DNA from: Mucilaginibacter dorajii
Lineage (GTDB): Bacteria > Bacteroidota > Bacteroidia > Sphingobacteriales > Sphingobacteriaceae
Assembly: GCF_024808255.1 (NCBI RefSeq)
Contig: NZ_JANTYS010000005.1
Span: forward strand, 124,001-188,000
Length of the DNA: 64,000 nt
Direction: 5' to 3'
The notes beneath the pieces were generated by a model, which searched no databases, was not told the DNA's origin, and was given only the letters and a program-made list of their open reading frames with translations. Below, piece after piece: positions 8,499 to 17,585 of this stretch (position 1 is the stretch's first letter; each line of letters starts with the position of its first letter). The translations under genes and the position numbers were made by a program.

Positions 8499-9782
8499 CT
8501 ATAAATTAACCGGTTTCATTTTGGGCGATAATAGGTGCATAATAAACCAGGCCAGTAAATAAGCGCAGCCACATATCAGAAAAATGATATTATAACCAAT
8601 AAGCAAATGCCCTCCTTTTTTGTAATAATCGAGGATGTGCCCTACAAGGAATGGGAACAAAATCCCCCCTACCGAACCTGCCATTCCGCCAATACCCACT
8701 ACAGAACTCAACGCCCGTTTTGGGAACATGTCTGACGCGGTAGTAAAGATATTAGCGCTCCAGGCCTGGTGCGCGGCCGCCGCCAGGCTAATTAAAGCAA
8801 CAGCCTGCCATACATTAGTAGCATACTTGGCAGATATAATGGGCACCACACATAAAGCAAATATCAGCATGGCTGTTTTACGTGCTTTAAATACCGGCCA
8901 TCCCTTTTTTATAAAATAAGATGATAAATACCCGCCACCGATGCTACCTATAGATGTAGCTGTATAAACCAAGATTAGCGGCAGACTTGGCTTTTTAAGA
9001 TCGAGGTTAAAAGTGCTTGAGAAATAAGAGGGTAGCCAAAACAGAAAAAACCACCATATTGGATCTGTTAAAAATTTACCTATTACAAATGTCCAGGTCT
9101 GCCTGATCCCAAAAAGCTCAATCCATTTTATTTTACTTTCACTTTCTGCAGCAAGCGCGGAATCGCTGTTTATATAAGCTATTTCTTCCTGGCTAACTTT
9201 TTTATGTTTTGAAGGGATCTCATAAAATATCCACCAAAAGATTAGCCAGATAAAGCCGATTGCCCCGGTAATTAAAAATGCCATCTGCCAGCCGTAAATA
9301 CCCAATATCCATGGTACCATAACAGGTGCTACAACCGCACCGATATTGGCACCCGAATTAAAGATCCCCGTAGCAAAAGCACGCTCTTTTTTAGGGAACC
9401 ACTCTGCAACAACCTTAATTGCCGCTGGGAAATTACCCGATTCGCCTACCCCTAAAGCGGCCCTTACCACACCAAAACCAAAAGTGCTTTTTACTATGGC
9501 ATGCAGCATAGCTGCCAGGCTCCATACAATCAACGAAATGGTATAACCCAACTTGGTACCTATTTTGTCAATAACACCGCCAAAAACCAAAAGTCCGGCG
9601 GCATAGGCGGTGGCAAAAGCCATTACAATGTAGCTGTAATCCGATTCCGTCCATTTAAACTCAACCTCCAATACAGGTTTAAGCAAGCCTATAACCTGCC
9701 TATCCAGGTAATTTATAGTCGTGGCAAAAAATAAAAGCGAAACTATTACCCATCTATAGTTTCTTGCTTTGGTTTCTCTCAT
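8499..9782 (-). CDS. MFS transporter, ExuT-like hexuronate/anion:cation symporter (ACS) family
   Basis: A 427-residue permease with about 12 membrane segments. The opening RWVIVSLLFFATTINYLDRQ is typical of the ACS branch of MFS, which includes the hexuronate transporter ExuT and galactonate transporters. GESGNFPAA and GIFNSGANIGA are further family signatures. It is the last gene of uxuA-uxaC-kdgK-kdgA-MFS, so glucuronate or a related sugar acid is the likely substrate (inference from context). It lies 19 bases after kdgA and ends at the terminator at 8426-8468. Confidence 0.87.
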   Translation of the reverse strand: MRETKARNYRWVIVSLLFFATTINYLDRQVIGLLKPVLEVEFKWTESDYSYIVMAFATAYAAGLLVFGGVIDKIGTKLGYTISLIVWSLAAMLHAIVKSTFGFGVVRAALGVGESGNFPAAIKVVAEWFPKKERAFATGIFNSGANIGAVVAPVMVPWILGIYGWQMAFLITGAIGFIWLIFWWIFYEIPSKHKKVSQEEIAYINSDSALAAESESKIKWIELFGIRQTWTFVIGKFLTDPIWWFFLFWLPSYFSSTFNLDLKKPSLPLILVYTATSIGSIGGGYLSSYFIKKGWPVFKARKTAMLIFALCVVPIISAKYATNVWQAVALISLAAAAHQAWSANIFTTASDMFPKRALSSVVGIGGMAGSVGGILFPFLVGHILDYYKKGGHLLIGYNIIFLICGCAYLLAWFIMHLLSPKMKPVNL

Positions 9783-9801
9783 TTATAATTGGTTTAATTT
9801 G

Positions 9802-10461
9802 TTATCTACATGCTTGTATTATCTCCAGCAGTTTTACTGTATCACTATATAATTGATCATACAGTTGCTTCTCTAATACATTTTTGCTAATAAGTTTACT
9901 CCCCATCCCCACTGCGCATACACCGGCTTTAAACCAGGTGCTGATGTTATCTATACTTAAATCTACCCCACCTGTTGGTATAAAAAGCTGCCCCAAAAAC
10001 AAATCTCGGATAGAGGACACAAACTCTGCCCCTAAAATATTGGCCGGGAAGATTTTTATTAACGCAGCCTCATGCTGTTGCGCCAGGTAGATCTCCGTAG
10101 GTGTCATACAACCGGGAATCCATAATAAATTATGTTGTGCGGCTATCTTGCCTACCTCGGGGTTTACAATTGGCGATACGATGAAGTCGGCACCTGCACT
10201 TATAAAAGCCTCCGCTTCGGCAGCACTTTTTATGGTACCTATCCCCAATTGCAAATCGGGCATTTCTTCTTGCTGGGCCTTCTTTAGAATTTTAAAATTG
10301 GACAGTGCGGCGGCGCCACGGTTGGTATATTCAAATACCCGGATCCCCGCTTTGTATAATGTACGCGTAATTTCGAGGCTTACCGTAGCATCTTCATAAA
10401 AAAACAGCGGTAAAGTGCCCTGGCCTATTATATCGTTTAATACAGTCTCTTTCTTGCTCAT
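9802..10461 (-). CDS. kdgA: 2-dehydro-3-deoxy-6-phosphogluconate aldolase (KDPG/KHG aldolase)
   Basis: A 219-residue class I aldolase. The Schiff-base lysine is Lys136 in LIKIFPAN, and the acid/base Glu44 is in VFEYTNRG. The glycine-rich phosphate site (FIPTGGVD) is present. It splits KDPG into pyruvate and glyceraldehyde 3-phosphate, the last step of hexuronate breakdown. The start ATG overlaps the kdgK stop by one base (TAATG), which implies translational coupling. The length is normal for the family. Confidence 0.93.
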   Translation of the reverse strand: MSKKETVLNDIIGQGTLPLFFYEDATVSLEITRTLYKAGIRVFEYTNRGAAALSNFKILKKAQQEEMPDLQLGIGTIKSAAEAEAFISAGADFIVSPIVNPEVGKIAAQHNLLWIPGCMTPTEIYLAQQHEAALIKIFPANILGAEFVSSIRDLFLGQLFIPTGGVDLSIDNISTWFKAGVCAVGMGSKLISKNVLEKQLYDQLYSDTVKLLEIIQACR

Positions 10462-11498
10462 TATTTAATAGCATTATAAATTTCTTCAACTGTTTTATTG
10501 GTAGCATCGCCCTCAATAAATAATTTGGTATAAGCCGCGGCTGTTGCAAATTCCAATGTTTGTTGCGGGTCAAGGTTGGTATAAAACCCGTAGATCAGCC
10601 CGGCCATAAAGCAATCACCACTGCCTACTTTATCTATCACTTTATCTGTATCATACTGGGTTGAGTTATGCAGCTTACCATCAGCGTATAAAGCTGTATA
10701 ATAGTTTATACCTTCTCCCGCGTCAAAACGGAAGGTATTAGCTACGGCTTTACACTTTGGATATTGTTTCATGATTGCCTCTGACGTTTGCAGGCCTTCT
10801 TTCAGATAAATGCTTTTTTGTCCGGATTCATGAATATCCGGCGCAACCGGGATATCAAGCATCAGTTCGGCGGCCCATATGTTTCCCATTACCAAATCGG
10901 CATACTTTACCAGGGCAGGCAGAATGTCTATAGGTTGTTTGCCGTACTTCCACAACCTCGATCTATAATTCAGGTCGATAGAAATGGTTATATTTTTTGC
11001 AGATGCAGCTTCCAATATTTCCAGACAAACGTCTGCCACACTTTGGCTGATAGCCGGGCAAATAGCGCTGAAATGAAACCAGCTAACCCCATCTAATACC
11101 TTATCCCAATCAACCTGCCCTGGTTTTAATGTGGCGAAAGCTGATCCTGCCCTGTCATAGATCAAAGCATTGTTTTTGATATCCTTGCCGCGGGTTAAAT
11201 AATACAGGCCTATCCTATCGCCTCCATTAAATACAGGCGAGGTGTCAACATTTTTTGCCTGCAAATAGTTCGTGATCTGTGCGGATAGTTCATTATCAGG
11301 CAAAACGGTAAAATACGACGATGGCGCCCCCCAAACTGATAAAGCAGTGGCTACATTAAGCTCGGCCCCACCTACAAAAAAGGGTAGCTGGTTATCCTTA
11401 AGCCATTCTCCACCTGCATCCGGACAAATCCGGAGCAGTAATTCGCCAAAGGAAAGAATCTTCCCTTTGGCAGATGATATATTAAGCGGATTGCTCAT
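10461..11498 (-). CDS. kdgK: 2-dehydro-3-deoxygluconokinase, PfkB family
   Basis: A 345-residue PfkB-type sugar kinase. The C-terminal signature VGSGDCFMAGL holds the catalytic base Asp295, and the N-terminal GGAELNVATAL is the substrate-binding glycine motif. In this operon it most likely phosphorylates 2-keto-3-deoxygluconate to KDPG for the next enzyme, KdgA. Its start overlaps the uxaC stop by four bases (ATGA) and its stop overlaps the kdgA start. Specificity is inferred from context, because PfkB kinases are hard to separate by motif alone. Confidence 0.9.
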   Translation of the reverse strand: MSNPLNISSAKGKILSFGELLLRICPDAGGEWLKDNQLPFFVGGAELNVATALSVWGAPSSYFTVLPDNELSAQITNYLQAKNVDTSPVFNGGDRIGLYYLTRGKDIKNNALIYDRAGSAFATLKPGQVDWDKVLDGVSWFHFSAICPAISQSVADVCLEILEAASAKNITISIDLNYRSRLWKYGKQPIDILPALVKYADLVMGNIWAAELMLDIPVAPDIHESGQKSIYLKEGLQTSEAIMKQYPKCKAVANTFRFDAGEGINYYTALYADGKLHNSTQYDTDKVIDKVGSGDCFMAGLIYGFYTNLDPQQTLEFATAAAYTKLFIEGDATNKTVEEIYNAIK

Positions 11499-12907
11499 AA
11501 TACCTCGTCGAAATTAAAATAGTTTTTGGCGTTGTAATAGCAAATATCCTGGATGATCTTACCCGTCCATTCGATGTCATTAGGCAATTCGCCATTTTCA
11601 ATATCATCCCCAAACAGGTTACAAACCAATCTTCTGAAATATTCATGCCTTGGAAACGATAAAAAGCTCCGTGAATCGGTAAGCATGCCCACCATCCTGC
11701 TCAATAAACCGATATTGGATAATGCGTTAAGCTGCCTGGTCATCCCATCTTTTTGATCCAAAAACCACCAGGCCGAACCAAACTGAACTTTACCTGCAAC
11801 CGAGCCATCGTTAAAGTTACCGGTCATGGCGGCAAAAAGCTCGTTATCGGCCGGATTTAGGTTATATAGGATGGTTTTTGGTAGCTGGTTAGTAGTATCC
11901 AATTTATTTAAAAATTTGGAGAGTGCCTGTCCCTGCGAAAAATCGCCGATAGAATCCCAACCGGTATCGGGACCAAGCTCACTTAAACCGCGGGTGTTGT
12001 TATTGCGTAAAGCACCTAAATGCAGTTGCATAACCCAGCCTTTTTCATGGTGCCATAAAGCAAAGCGGTACAACATGGCCGATTTAAACTTTAATATTTC
12101 ATCGGCCAATAAAGTTTGCTTGGCCCTGATCTTTAAAAAGATCCCGGCAACTTCTGAATCAGTGTAATCAACGGCATAAACCTGCTCCAAACCATGATCG
12201 GATAGCTTGCAACCGTTTGTGGCAAAATAATCATGACGGGCTTTTAATGCCGTCAAATAAGCGTCGAGTGTTTCTATTGAGGAATTTGTAATGACCTGCA
12301 ACTTATCGATATATAAATTCAGGTTTAACAAGTCATCGGCATTCATGGCCTTATCCGGCCTGAAGGTTGGCAGTACCTTTACTTCAAAGTTATCAGCCTT
12401 GATCTTTTGATGATACGCCAGATTATCCAATGGATCATCTGTTGTGCAAATAACCTCTACATTTTTATTTTTGATGATTTTACGAACGCTGTAATCCGGC
12501 GATTGCAATTTTTGAGCACAATCGGCATAGATTTTTTTCGCGGTTGCCGGCGATAACAGGTCTGTTATATTAAAATAACGCTGAAGTTCCAGATGCGTCC
12601 AATGGTAAAGCGGGTTACGCAGTGTGTATGGAACAGTCGCTGCCCATTGTTCAAACTTTTCTTCGTCGGTTTTGCCTCCTGTAATATAATCTTCGCTAAC
12701 ACCATTTGCGCGCATAGCCCTCCATTTATAATGGTCGCCATTGAGCCAAACCTGGGTGATATTTTCAAAATTAATATCGTCGGCAATCTGGTCGGGAGGT
12801 AAATGGCTATGGTAATCTATAATAGGCAAGCCTGCTGCATATTGGTGATATAGAAGCTTTGCGGTATCGGTATTCAGTAAAAAATCTTTATCCAAAAAAT
12901 TCTTCAT
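11495..12907 (-). CDS. uxaC: Glucuronate (uronate) isomerase
   Basis: A 470-residue amidohydrolase-fold isomerase of standard length. The metal-binding HSH motif is at residues 33-35 (IDYHSHLPP), and the NDYKWRAMR-type segment (GDHYKWRAMRANG) is typical of UxaC. It converts D-glucuronate to D-fructuronate, and galacturonate to tagaturonate. It lies nine bases after uxuA and overlaps kdgK by four bases. The product must be reduced before UxuA can act, and no such reductase is encoded in this operon. Confidence 0.94.
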   Translation of the reverse strand: MKNFLDKDFLLNTDTAKLLYHQYAAGLPIIDYHSHLPPDQIADDINFENITQVWLNGDHYKWRAMRANGVSEDYITGGKTDEEKFEQWAATVPYTLRNPLYHWTHLELQRYFNITDLLSPATAKKIYADCAQKLQSPDYSVRKIIKNKNVEVICTTDDPLDNLAYHQKIKADNFEVKVLPTFRPDKAMNADDLLNLNLYIDKLQVITNSSIETLDAYLTALKARHDYFATNGCKLSDHGLEQVYAVDYTDSEVAGIFLKIRAKQTLLADEILKFKSAMLYRFALWHHEKGWVMQLHLGALRNNNTRGLSELGPDTGWDSIGDFSQGQALSKFLNKLDTTNQLPKTILYNLNPADNELFAAMTGNFNDGSVAGKVQFGSAWWFLDQKDGMTRQLNALSNIGLLSRMVGMLTDSRSFLSFPRHEYFRRLVCNLFGDDIENGELPNDIEWTGKIIQDICYYNAKNYFNFDEVL

Positions 12908-12916
12908 CAGTTCAAA

Positions 12917-14116
12917 TTACTCCTTATCTGCTAATGACCGTTTAATACCCATTTCCAATCCCCTTAGCTCGGCAAGTCCTTTCAAGCGGCCAATGGCCGA
13001 ATAGCCATGATACGTTTTATGGTTAAAATCGTCCAATAGCTTATGTCCATGGTCCGGGCGCATAGGAATAGCAATATCCTCGCGACCGTCTGCCAAACGT
13101 TTTTGCTGCTCCAAAACAATATTTTTCATTACAGCATACATATCCGTACTGCCACCAAGATGCTCCGCTTCATAAAAACTACCATCAGCCTCTCGTTGTA
13201 CATTTCTCAAATGCAGAAAATGAATATGTTCGCCTAATCTTTCTACAATGCCCGGCAAATCGTTATCACTCCTGGCACCTAAAGAGCCCGTACAAAAAGT
13301 AATGCCGTTACTGGCCGATGGGTAAAAGTTGACCAGATCGGCCAGATCTTTTTCTGTAGATACCACCCTTGGTAAGCCCAGGATTGGAAAAGGCGGATCA
13401 TCCGGATGGATACACATTTTAACACCGGCCTTTTCTGCAGATGGGATAATGCCCTGCAAAAAGTAAGCGAGGTTGTTTTTCAAAACCGTTGCATCAATAT
13501 CAGCATATCGCTTTAAATGTTCTTTAAACTCGGCTATTGTAAATGTATCGTCGGTACCTGGTAAGCCCGCCATCAGGTTATTGATGAGTTGGGTTCGCTC
13601 ATCAGCAGTAATATTATCTAAATAAGCTTTGGCTACTTTTTGCTGATCATAATTATAATCCTCGAACGCCCCGCTGCGTTCCAGTATATACAGATCAAAC
13701 GCGGCAAGGGCTTTTGCATCGTATCTTAAAGCAGTGCCTTTGTTGGGCAAAACATAATTAAGATCGGTACGGGTCCAATCCAACACGGGCATAAAATTAT
13801 AGCAAACAATGCTGATGCCTGCTTTGGCCAGGTTGTTAAGCGTTGCAATATAGTTTTCTATATAAAGGTCTCTATCCGCCGATGCTGTTCTGATGCTTTC
13901 GTGAATGTTAACACTTTCTACAACCGACCACCTAAGCCCAGCTGCTTCAATTATGCTTTTGCATTCAAGAATTTCGTCCATAGGCCAAACCTGGCCAACC
14001 GGAATGTGATAAAGAGCAGTAACTATACCTGTAGCACCCGACTGAGAAATTGCAGTAAGTGTAACGGGGTCGGCAGGGCCAAACCACCTGAATGTTTGTT
14101 CTAAATTATTGACCAT
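12917..14116 (-). CDS. uxuA: Mannonate dehydratase
   Basis: A 399-residue TIM-barrel dehydratase. The N-terminal block EQTFRWFGPADPVTL and GATGIVTALYHIP matches UxuA closely, and MCIHPDDPPFPILGLPR and GHGKLL-like MRPDHGHKLL are later family blocks. It removes water from D-mannonate to give 2-keto-3-deoxygluconate. I chose the ATG at 14116 because family members start just before EQTxRW; an ATG at 14161 would add 15 unrelated residues. It is the first gene of the hexuronate unit, behind a terminator and a large palindrome, so it probably has its own promoter. Confidence 0.93.
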   Translation of the reverse strand: MVNNLEQTFRWFGPADPVTLTAISQSGATGIVTALYHIPVGQVWPMDEILECKSIIEAAGLRWSVVESVNIHESIRTASADRDLYIENYIATLNNLAKAGISIVCYNFMPVLDWTRTDLNYVLPNKGTALRYDAKALAAFDLYILERSGAFEDYNYDQQKVAKAYLDNITADERTQLINNLMAGLPGTDDTFTIAEFKEHLKRYADIDATVLKNNLAYFLQGIIPSAEKAGVKMCIHPDDPPFPILGLPRVVSTEKDLADLVNFYPSASNGITFCTGSLGARSDNDLPGIVERLGEHIHFLHLRNVQREADGSFYEAEHLGGSTDMYAVMKNIVLEQQKRLADGREDIAIPMRPDHGHKLLDDFNHKTYHGYSAIGRLKGLAELRGLEMGIKRSLADKE

Positions 14117-14243
14117 AGGTTTAATGGCTGTGTTTTTTGTAAGGGGCAAATTACACATCATTATTTTAGGATGAAAACCTTATTTAAAACAATCAACTCC
14201 AACGTTGTCGTAAAAGCCTCACCCTGCCCTCTTCAAATGGAAG

Positions 14244-14358
14244 AGCCTCACCTAAATCCTCTCCAAAGGAGAGGACTTTAAAAGAATAGTTCAACATATG
14301 GATTTCAAAACCCTGCAAATCAAAAGTCCTCTCCTTTGGAGAGGATTTAGGTGAGGCT
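14244..14358. repeat. Perfect 36-bp inverted repeat, uninterrupted copy of the CCTCACCTAAATCC family
   Basis: Arms 14244-14279 and 14323-14358 are exact reverse complements over 36 bases. Each arm also contains its own mini-hairpin (CCTCTCCAAAGGAGAGG). This is the intact form of the repeat found interrupted at 24613-24936 and 25961-26278. It fills much of the gap between the xylose and hexuronate units. Confidence 0.85.
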
Positions 14359-14373
14359 GAAGCTATATTACGC

Positions 14374-14405
14374 AAAAGAGCGGCAGGTAAACCCGCCGCT
14401 CTTTA
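14374..14405 (-). terminator. Intrinsic terminator of the xylose unit
   Basis: AAAGAGCGGC and GCCGCTCTTT form a 10-base perfect stem just after the symporter stop. A short T-run follows on the minus strand. It divides the xylBA-symporter unit from uxuA. Confidence 0.78.
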
Positions 14406-14427
14406 AATATCTAAGCAAAATTACCTA

Positions 14428-16134
14428 CTACCAGAAGATAGAGTAAAGTGCTACAACAATACCGGTAATGATAAGTGAACCCGCCAAAAATCCTTTAGAG
14501 GTTTTAAACATCGACGCTTCAATTTCCAATCCGTTGGTTTTGATACCCCTTGCCCCGTCAATTTTTGATATGATGTACATACCAACAACACAAATAACGA
14601 ATACAAAGCCCATACGGTCAAGAAATGGTATTTCGTATAGTTTGGTCACTTTATCATCTTGTAACGCCAGTTTGGAGAAACCGTAAGGTGACAGGAAACT
14701 CAAATCGGCAAAACGTGGCAATACTTTAAAGAAACACGACAATATGAAGCCGCCAATGGTAGCAAACATAGCCGCATTTGAAGTCGCTTTTTTCCAAAAG
14801 AAACCAAGGATAAACATGGCAAAAATACCTGGCGATACAAAGCCAGTATACTCCTGGATGTATTGGAAACCTTGTTTACCTTCGCCCATTAGCGCATTGC
14901 CAATGAAGAATGACAAGATAACGCCCAGCGCCAAAGCAACTAATACAGATATTTTACCAAGGTTAACCAGTTTTTTATCGGTTGCTTCAGGGTCAATAGC
15001 TTTTTTGTAGATATCTAAAGTAAATATAGTAGCTATACTATTGGCTTTACCCGCTAAAGATGCCACAATAGCCGCTGTTAACGCCGCGAAAGACAGACCT
15101 TTTAATCCTGTAGGCAACAGGTTTAATAACGATGGATAAGCTTTATTAGGATCGGTAATACCTGATGCGCTCATCATTTCCTGGTGGAACATACCTTTTT
15201 GATATAACAGGTAAGCGGCTATACCTGGCAATACCACAATAACCGGCATTAACAATTTAAGGAAAGCCGCAAAAAGGATACCGCCACGGGCAGTTTTAAG
15301 ATTTGCTCCTAAAGCTCTTTGGGTAATATACTGGTTACAGCCCCAATAGTTAAGGTTGGTGATCCACATACCGCCTATTAAAACTGATAAGCCCGGCAAG
15401 TCCATATAGTTAGGGTTATCCTTTTTGAATATCATATGGAAATGATCCGAGGCTTCGGAATGTAATATCTTAAAGCCATTTAATAAACCTGTAGTGCCCT
15501 CCTTTTCACTTAATAATGTTAAGGCCAGGTAAGATGCCATTAACCCGCCTAAAATAAGCACGGCAACCTGTATAACATCGGTATAACCAATTACCTTCAT
15601 ACCGCCCAAGGTGATCACGGCTGAGAAAACAGCCAGTAATATAACGCAGAGCCAGATATTTAAGCCGGATATACCACTGATTGCCAAAGCTCCCAGGTAT
15701 AATATCGACATTAAATTAACCACGATGTACAACAACAGCCAAAAGATAGCCATGATCATAGCTACAGTACCGTTATACCGTTGATGCAGGAACTGCGGCA
15801 TGGTGAAGATCTTATTTTTAAGATACACCGGGATAAAAAACGCGGCTACTATGATCAACGTTATGGCGGCCATCCACTCATAAGTTGATATGGCCAATCC
15901 CATTTTAAAAGCAGAACCACTTGTACCAATAAACTGCTCGGCAGAAATATTTGATGCAATTAATGATGCCCCGATTGCCCACCAGGTAAGCGACCCTTCG
16001 GCCAAAAAATAGTCTTTTGAGGTCGCGTCGGCGTTATGCTTACGCTTGTATACCCAGTATCCATAGCTGGATACTATCACAAAGTAAATAAAAAACACGA
16101 CATAATCGCCGGTCGAGAGGGTTTTCAGGTTCAT
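14428..16134 (-). CDS. Sodium:solute symporter (SSS/SGLT family), probable xylose transporter
   Basis: A 568-residue protein with about 14 membrane segments. DYFLAEGSLTWWAIGASLIASNISAEQ and GISGLNIWL are SSS family blocks, shown here only in part, and the length fits SGLT-like sugar symporters. It is encoded 45 bases after xylA and before a strong terminator, which makes xylose with Na+ the most likely cargo (inference). Other sugars are possible because these symporters are broad. Confidence 0.86.
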   Translation of the reverse strand: MNLKTLSTGDYVVFFIYFVIVSSYGYWVYKRKHNADATSKDYFLAEGSLTWWAIGASLIASNISAEQFIGTSGSAFKMGLAISTYEWMAAITLIIVAAFFIPVYLKNKIFTMPQFLHQRYNGTVAMIMAIFWLLLYIVVNLMSILYLGALAISGISGLNIWLCVILLAVFSAVITLGGMKVIGYTDVIQVAVLILGGLMASYLALTLLSEKEGTTGLLNGFKILHSEASDHFHMIFKKDNPNYMDLPGLSVLIGGMWITNLNYWGCNQYITQRALGANLKTARGGILFAAFLKLLMPVIVVLPGIAAYLLYQKGMFHQEMMSASGITDPNKAYPSLLNLLPTGLKGLSFAALTAAIVASLAGKANSIATIFTLDIYKKAIDPEATDKKLVNLGKISVLVALALGVILSFFIGNALMGEGKQGFQYIQEYTGFVSPGIFAMFILGFFWKKATSNAAMFATIGGFILSCFFKVLPRFADLSFLSPYGFSKLALQDDKVTKLYEIPFLDRMGFVFVICVVGMYIISKIDGARGIKTNGLEIEASMFKTSKGFLAGSLIITGIVVALYSIFW

Positions 16135-16179
16135 TGTTTGGTTAAGTTGGTTTTAATATGTTAGATTGACAATTATAAA

Positions 16180-17508
16180 CTATATATAGCGATTTATCAA
16201 ATTTTCTAAATATTCTTGTTTGCCGCTTATTGATTTTGGCTCACCATTGGCTATTGCATAGTTACGCAAATCTTCTAATGAAAGCTTACCTGCCTCAAAA
16301 TCTTTACCTGCGCCGGCGTCAAATGAAGCGTAACGCTCTTTACGGATCTGTTTATATTCTGATTTTTGCAGGATGTTATCGGCTATAACCAAAGCGCGCG
16401 CAAAAATATCCATACCACCAATATGCGCGTAGAAAAGATCAGCAGGATCTGTTGAGTTACGACGGATCTTAGCATCAAAGTTAATACCACCACCCTGTAA
16501 GCCACCAGCTTCTAAAATGATCATCATTGATTCGGTAATCTCGTTGATATCATTAGGGAACTGATCTGTATCCCAACCGTTTTGGGTATCGCCACGGTTA
16601 GCATCTATTGAACCTAATAAACCCGAATCGGCAGCTACCTGTAATTCGTGCTGGAAAGTATGGCCGGCTAAGGTAGCGTGGTTAACTTCCAGGTTTAGTT
16701 TAAAATCATCCATCAAATCGTAACGCTGCAAAAAGCCTAAACAGGTTGCTGCATCATAATCATACTGGTGTTTGGTAGGCTCGCAAGGTTTTGGCTCAAT
16801 GAAGAAATTACCTTTAAAGCCTTGTGAGCGCGCGTAATCTTTCGCAGTATGTAAAAATTGTGCAAAATGTTCCTGCTCGCGTTTCATATCAGTATTAAGC
16901 AGGCTCATGTAACCTTCGCGACCACCCCAGAAAACATAATTTTCGCCGCCCAAAGCAATAGTGGCATCCATTGCTGTTTTAACCTGGGCACCTGCATGGG
17001 CCAGCACATGAAAATCCGGATTGGTTGACGCACCGTTCATATACCTGCGGTGGCTAAACAGGTTTGAAGTACCCCAAAGTAATTTTACGCCACTTGCGGC
17101 TTGTTTTAGTTTGGCGTATTCAACCAAAGCCTGTAAACGGCGCTCGTTTTCGACAACGTCATTACCATAATCAACCACATCCACATCGTGGAAACAGTAA
17201 TATGGCAAATTCATTTTGGTAATGAATTCAAATGCCGCATCCATTTTATCTTTGGCGCGCTCTACAGCATCAGTTTTCTCGTCCCAGGCAAAAATGTGCG
17301 TTGGGCCACCAAAAGGGTCGGCACCATTACCGCAGAAAGAGTGCCAGTAAGCACAGGCAAAACGTAAATGCTCCTGCATGGTTTTACCGGCCACTACCCT
17401 ATCGGCATTGTACCAGCGAAACGCCAGTGGGTTATCTGATTGAGGCCCTTCATAACTGATCTGACCTATTTCTTTAAAAAATTCTTTTTCTCCGGTGGTG
17501 ATTTTCAT
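16180..17508 (-). CDS. xylA: Xylose isomerase
   Basis: A 442-residue TIM-barrel isomerase of the class II (long) type. The signatures [16 protein letters not shown] and [17 protein letters not shown] carry the metal and substrate ligands, and [16 protein letters not shown] is also present. It interconverts D-xylose and D-xylulose in the cytoplasm. It lies 77 bases after xylB and 45 before the symporter. The start [11 protein letters not shown] matches other class II enzymes. Confidence 0.95.
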   Translation of the reverse strand: MKITTGEKEFFKEIGQISYEGPQSDNPLAFRWYNADRVVAGKTMQEHLRFACAYWHSFCGNGADPFGGPTHIFAWDEKTDAVERAKDKMDAAFEFITKMNLPYYCFHDVDVVDYGNDVVENERRLQALVEYAKLKQAASGVKLLWGTSNLFSHRRYMNGASTNPDFHVLAHAGAQVKTAMDATIALGGENYVFWGGREGYMSLLNTDMKREQEHFAQFLHTAKDYARSQGFKGNFFIEPKPCEPTKHQYDYDAATCLGFLQRYDLMDDFKLNLEVNHATLAGHTFQHELQVAADSGLLGSIDANRGDTQNGWDTDQFPNDINEITESMMIILEAGGLQGGGINFDAKIRRNSTDPADLFYAHIGGMDIFARALVIADNILQKSEYKQIRKERYASFDAGAGKDFEAGKLSLEDLRNYAIANGEPKSISGKQEYLENLINRYI

Positions 17509-17585
17509 ATTTTAATTATTGAATTACTGAGTTATTGAATTATTGATTTTGTTCGTTTTATGATTTTTGACTTTTTAATTTTGGC

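Noticed and set aside
14193..14375. 60-codon frame in the gap between the symporter and uxuA genes
   Set aside because: It lies entirely within the perfect 36-bp inverted repeat and its centre.
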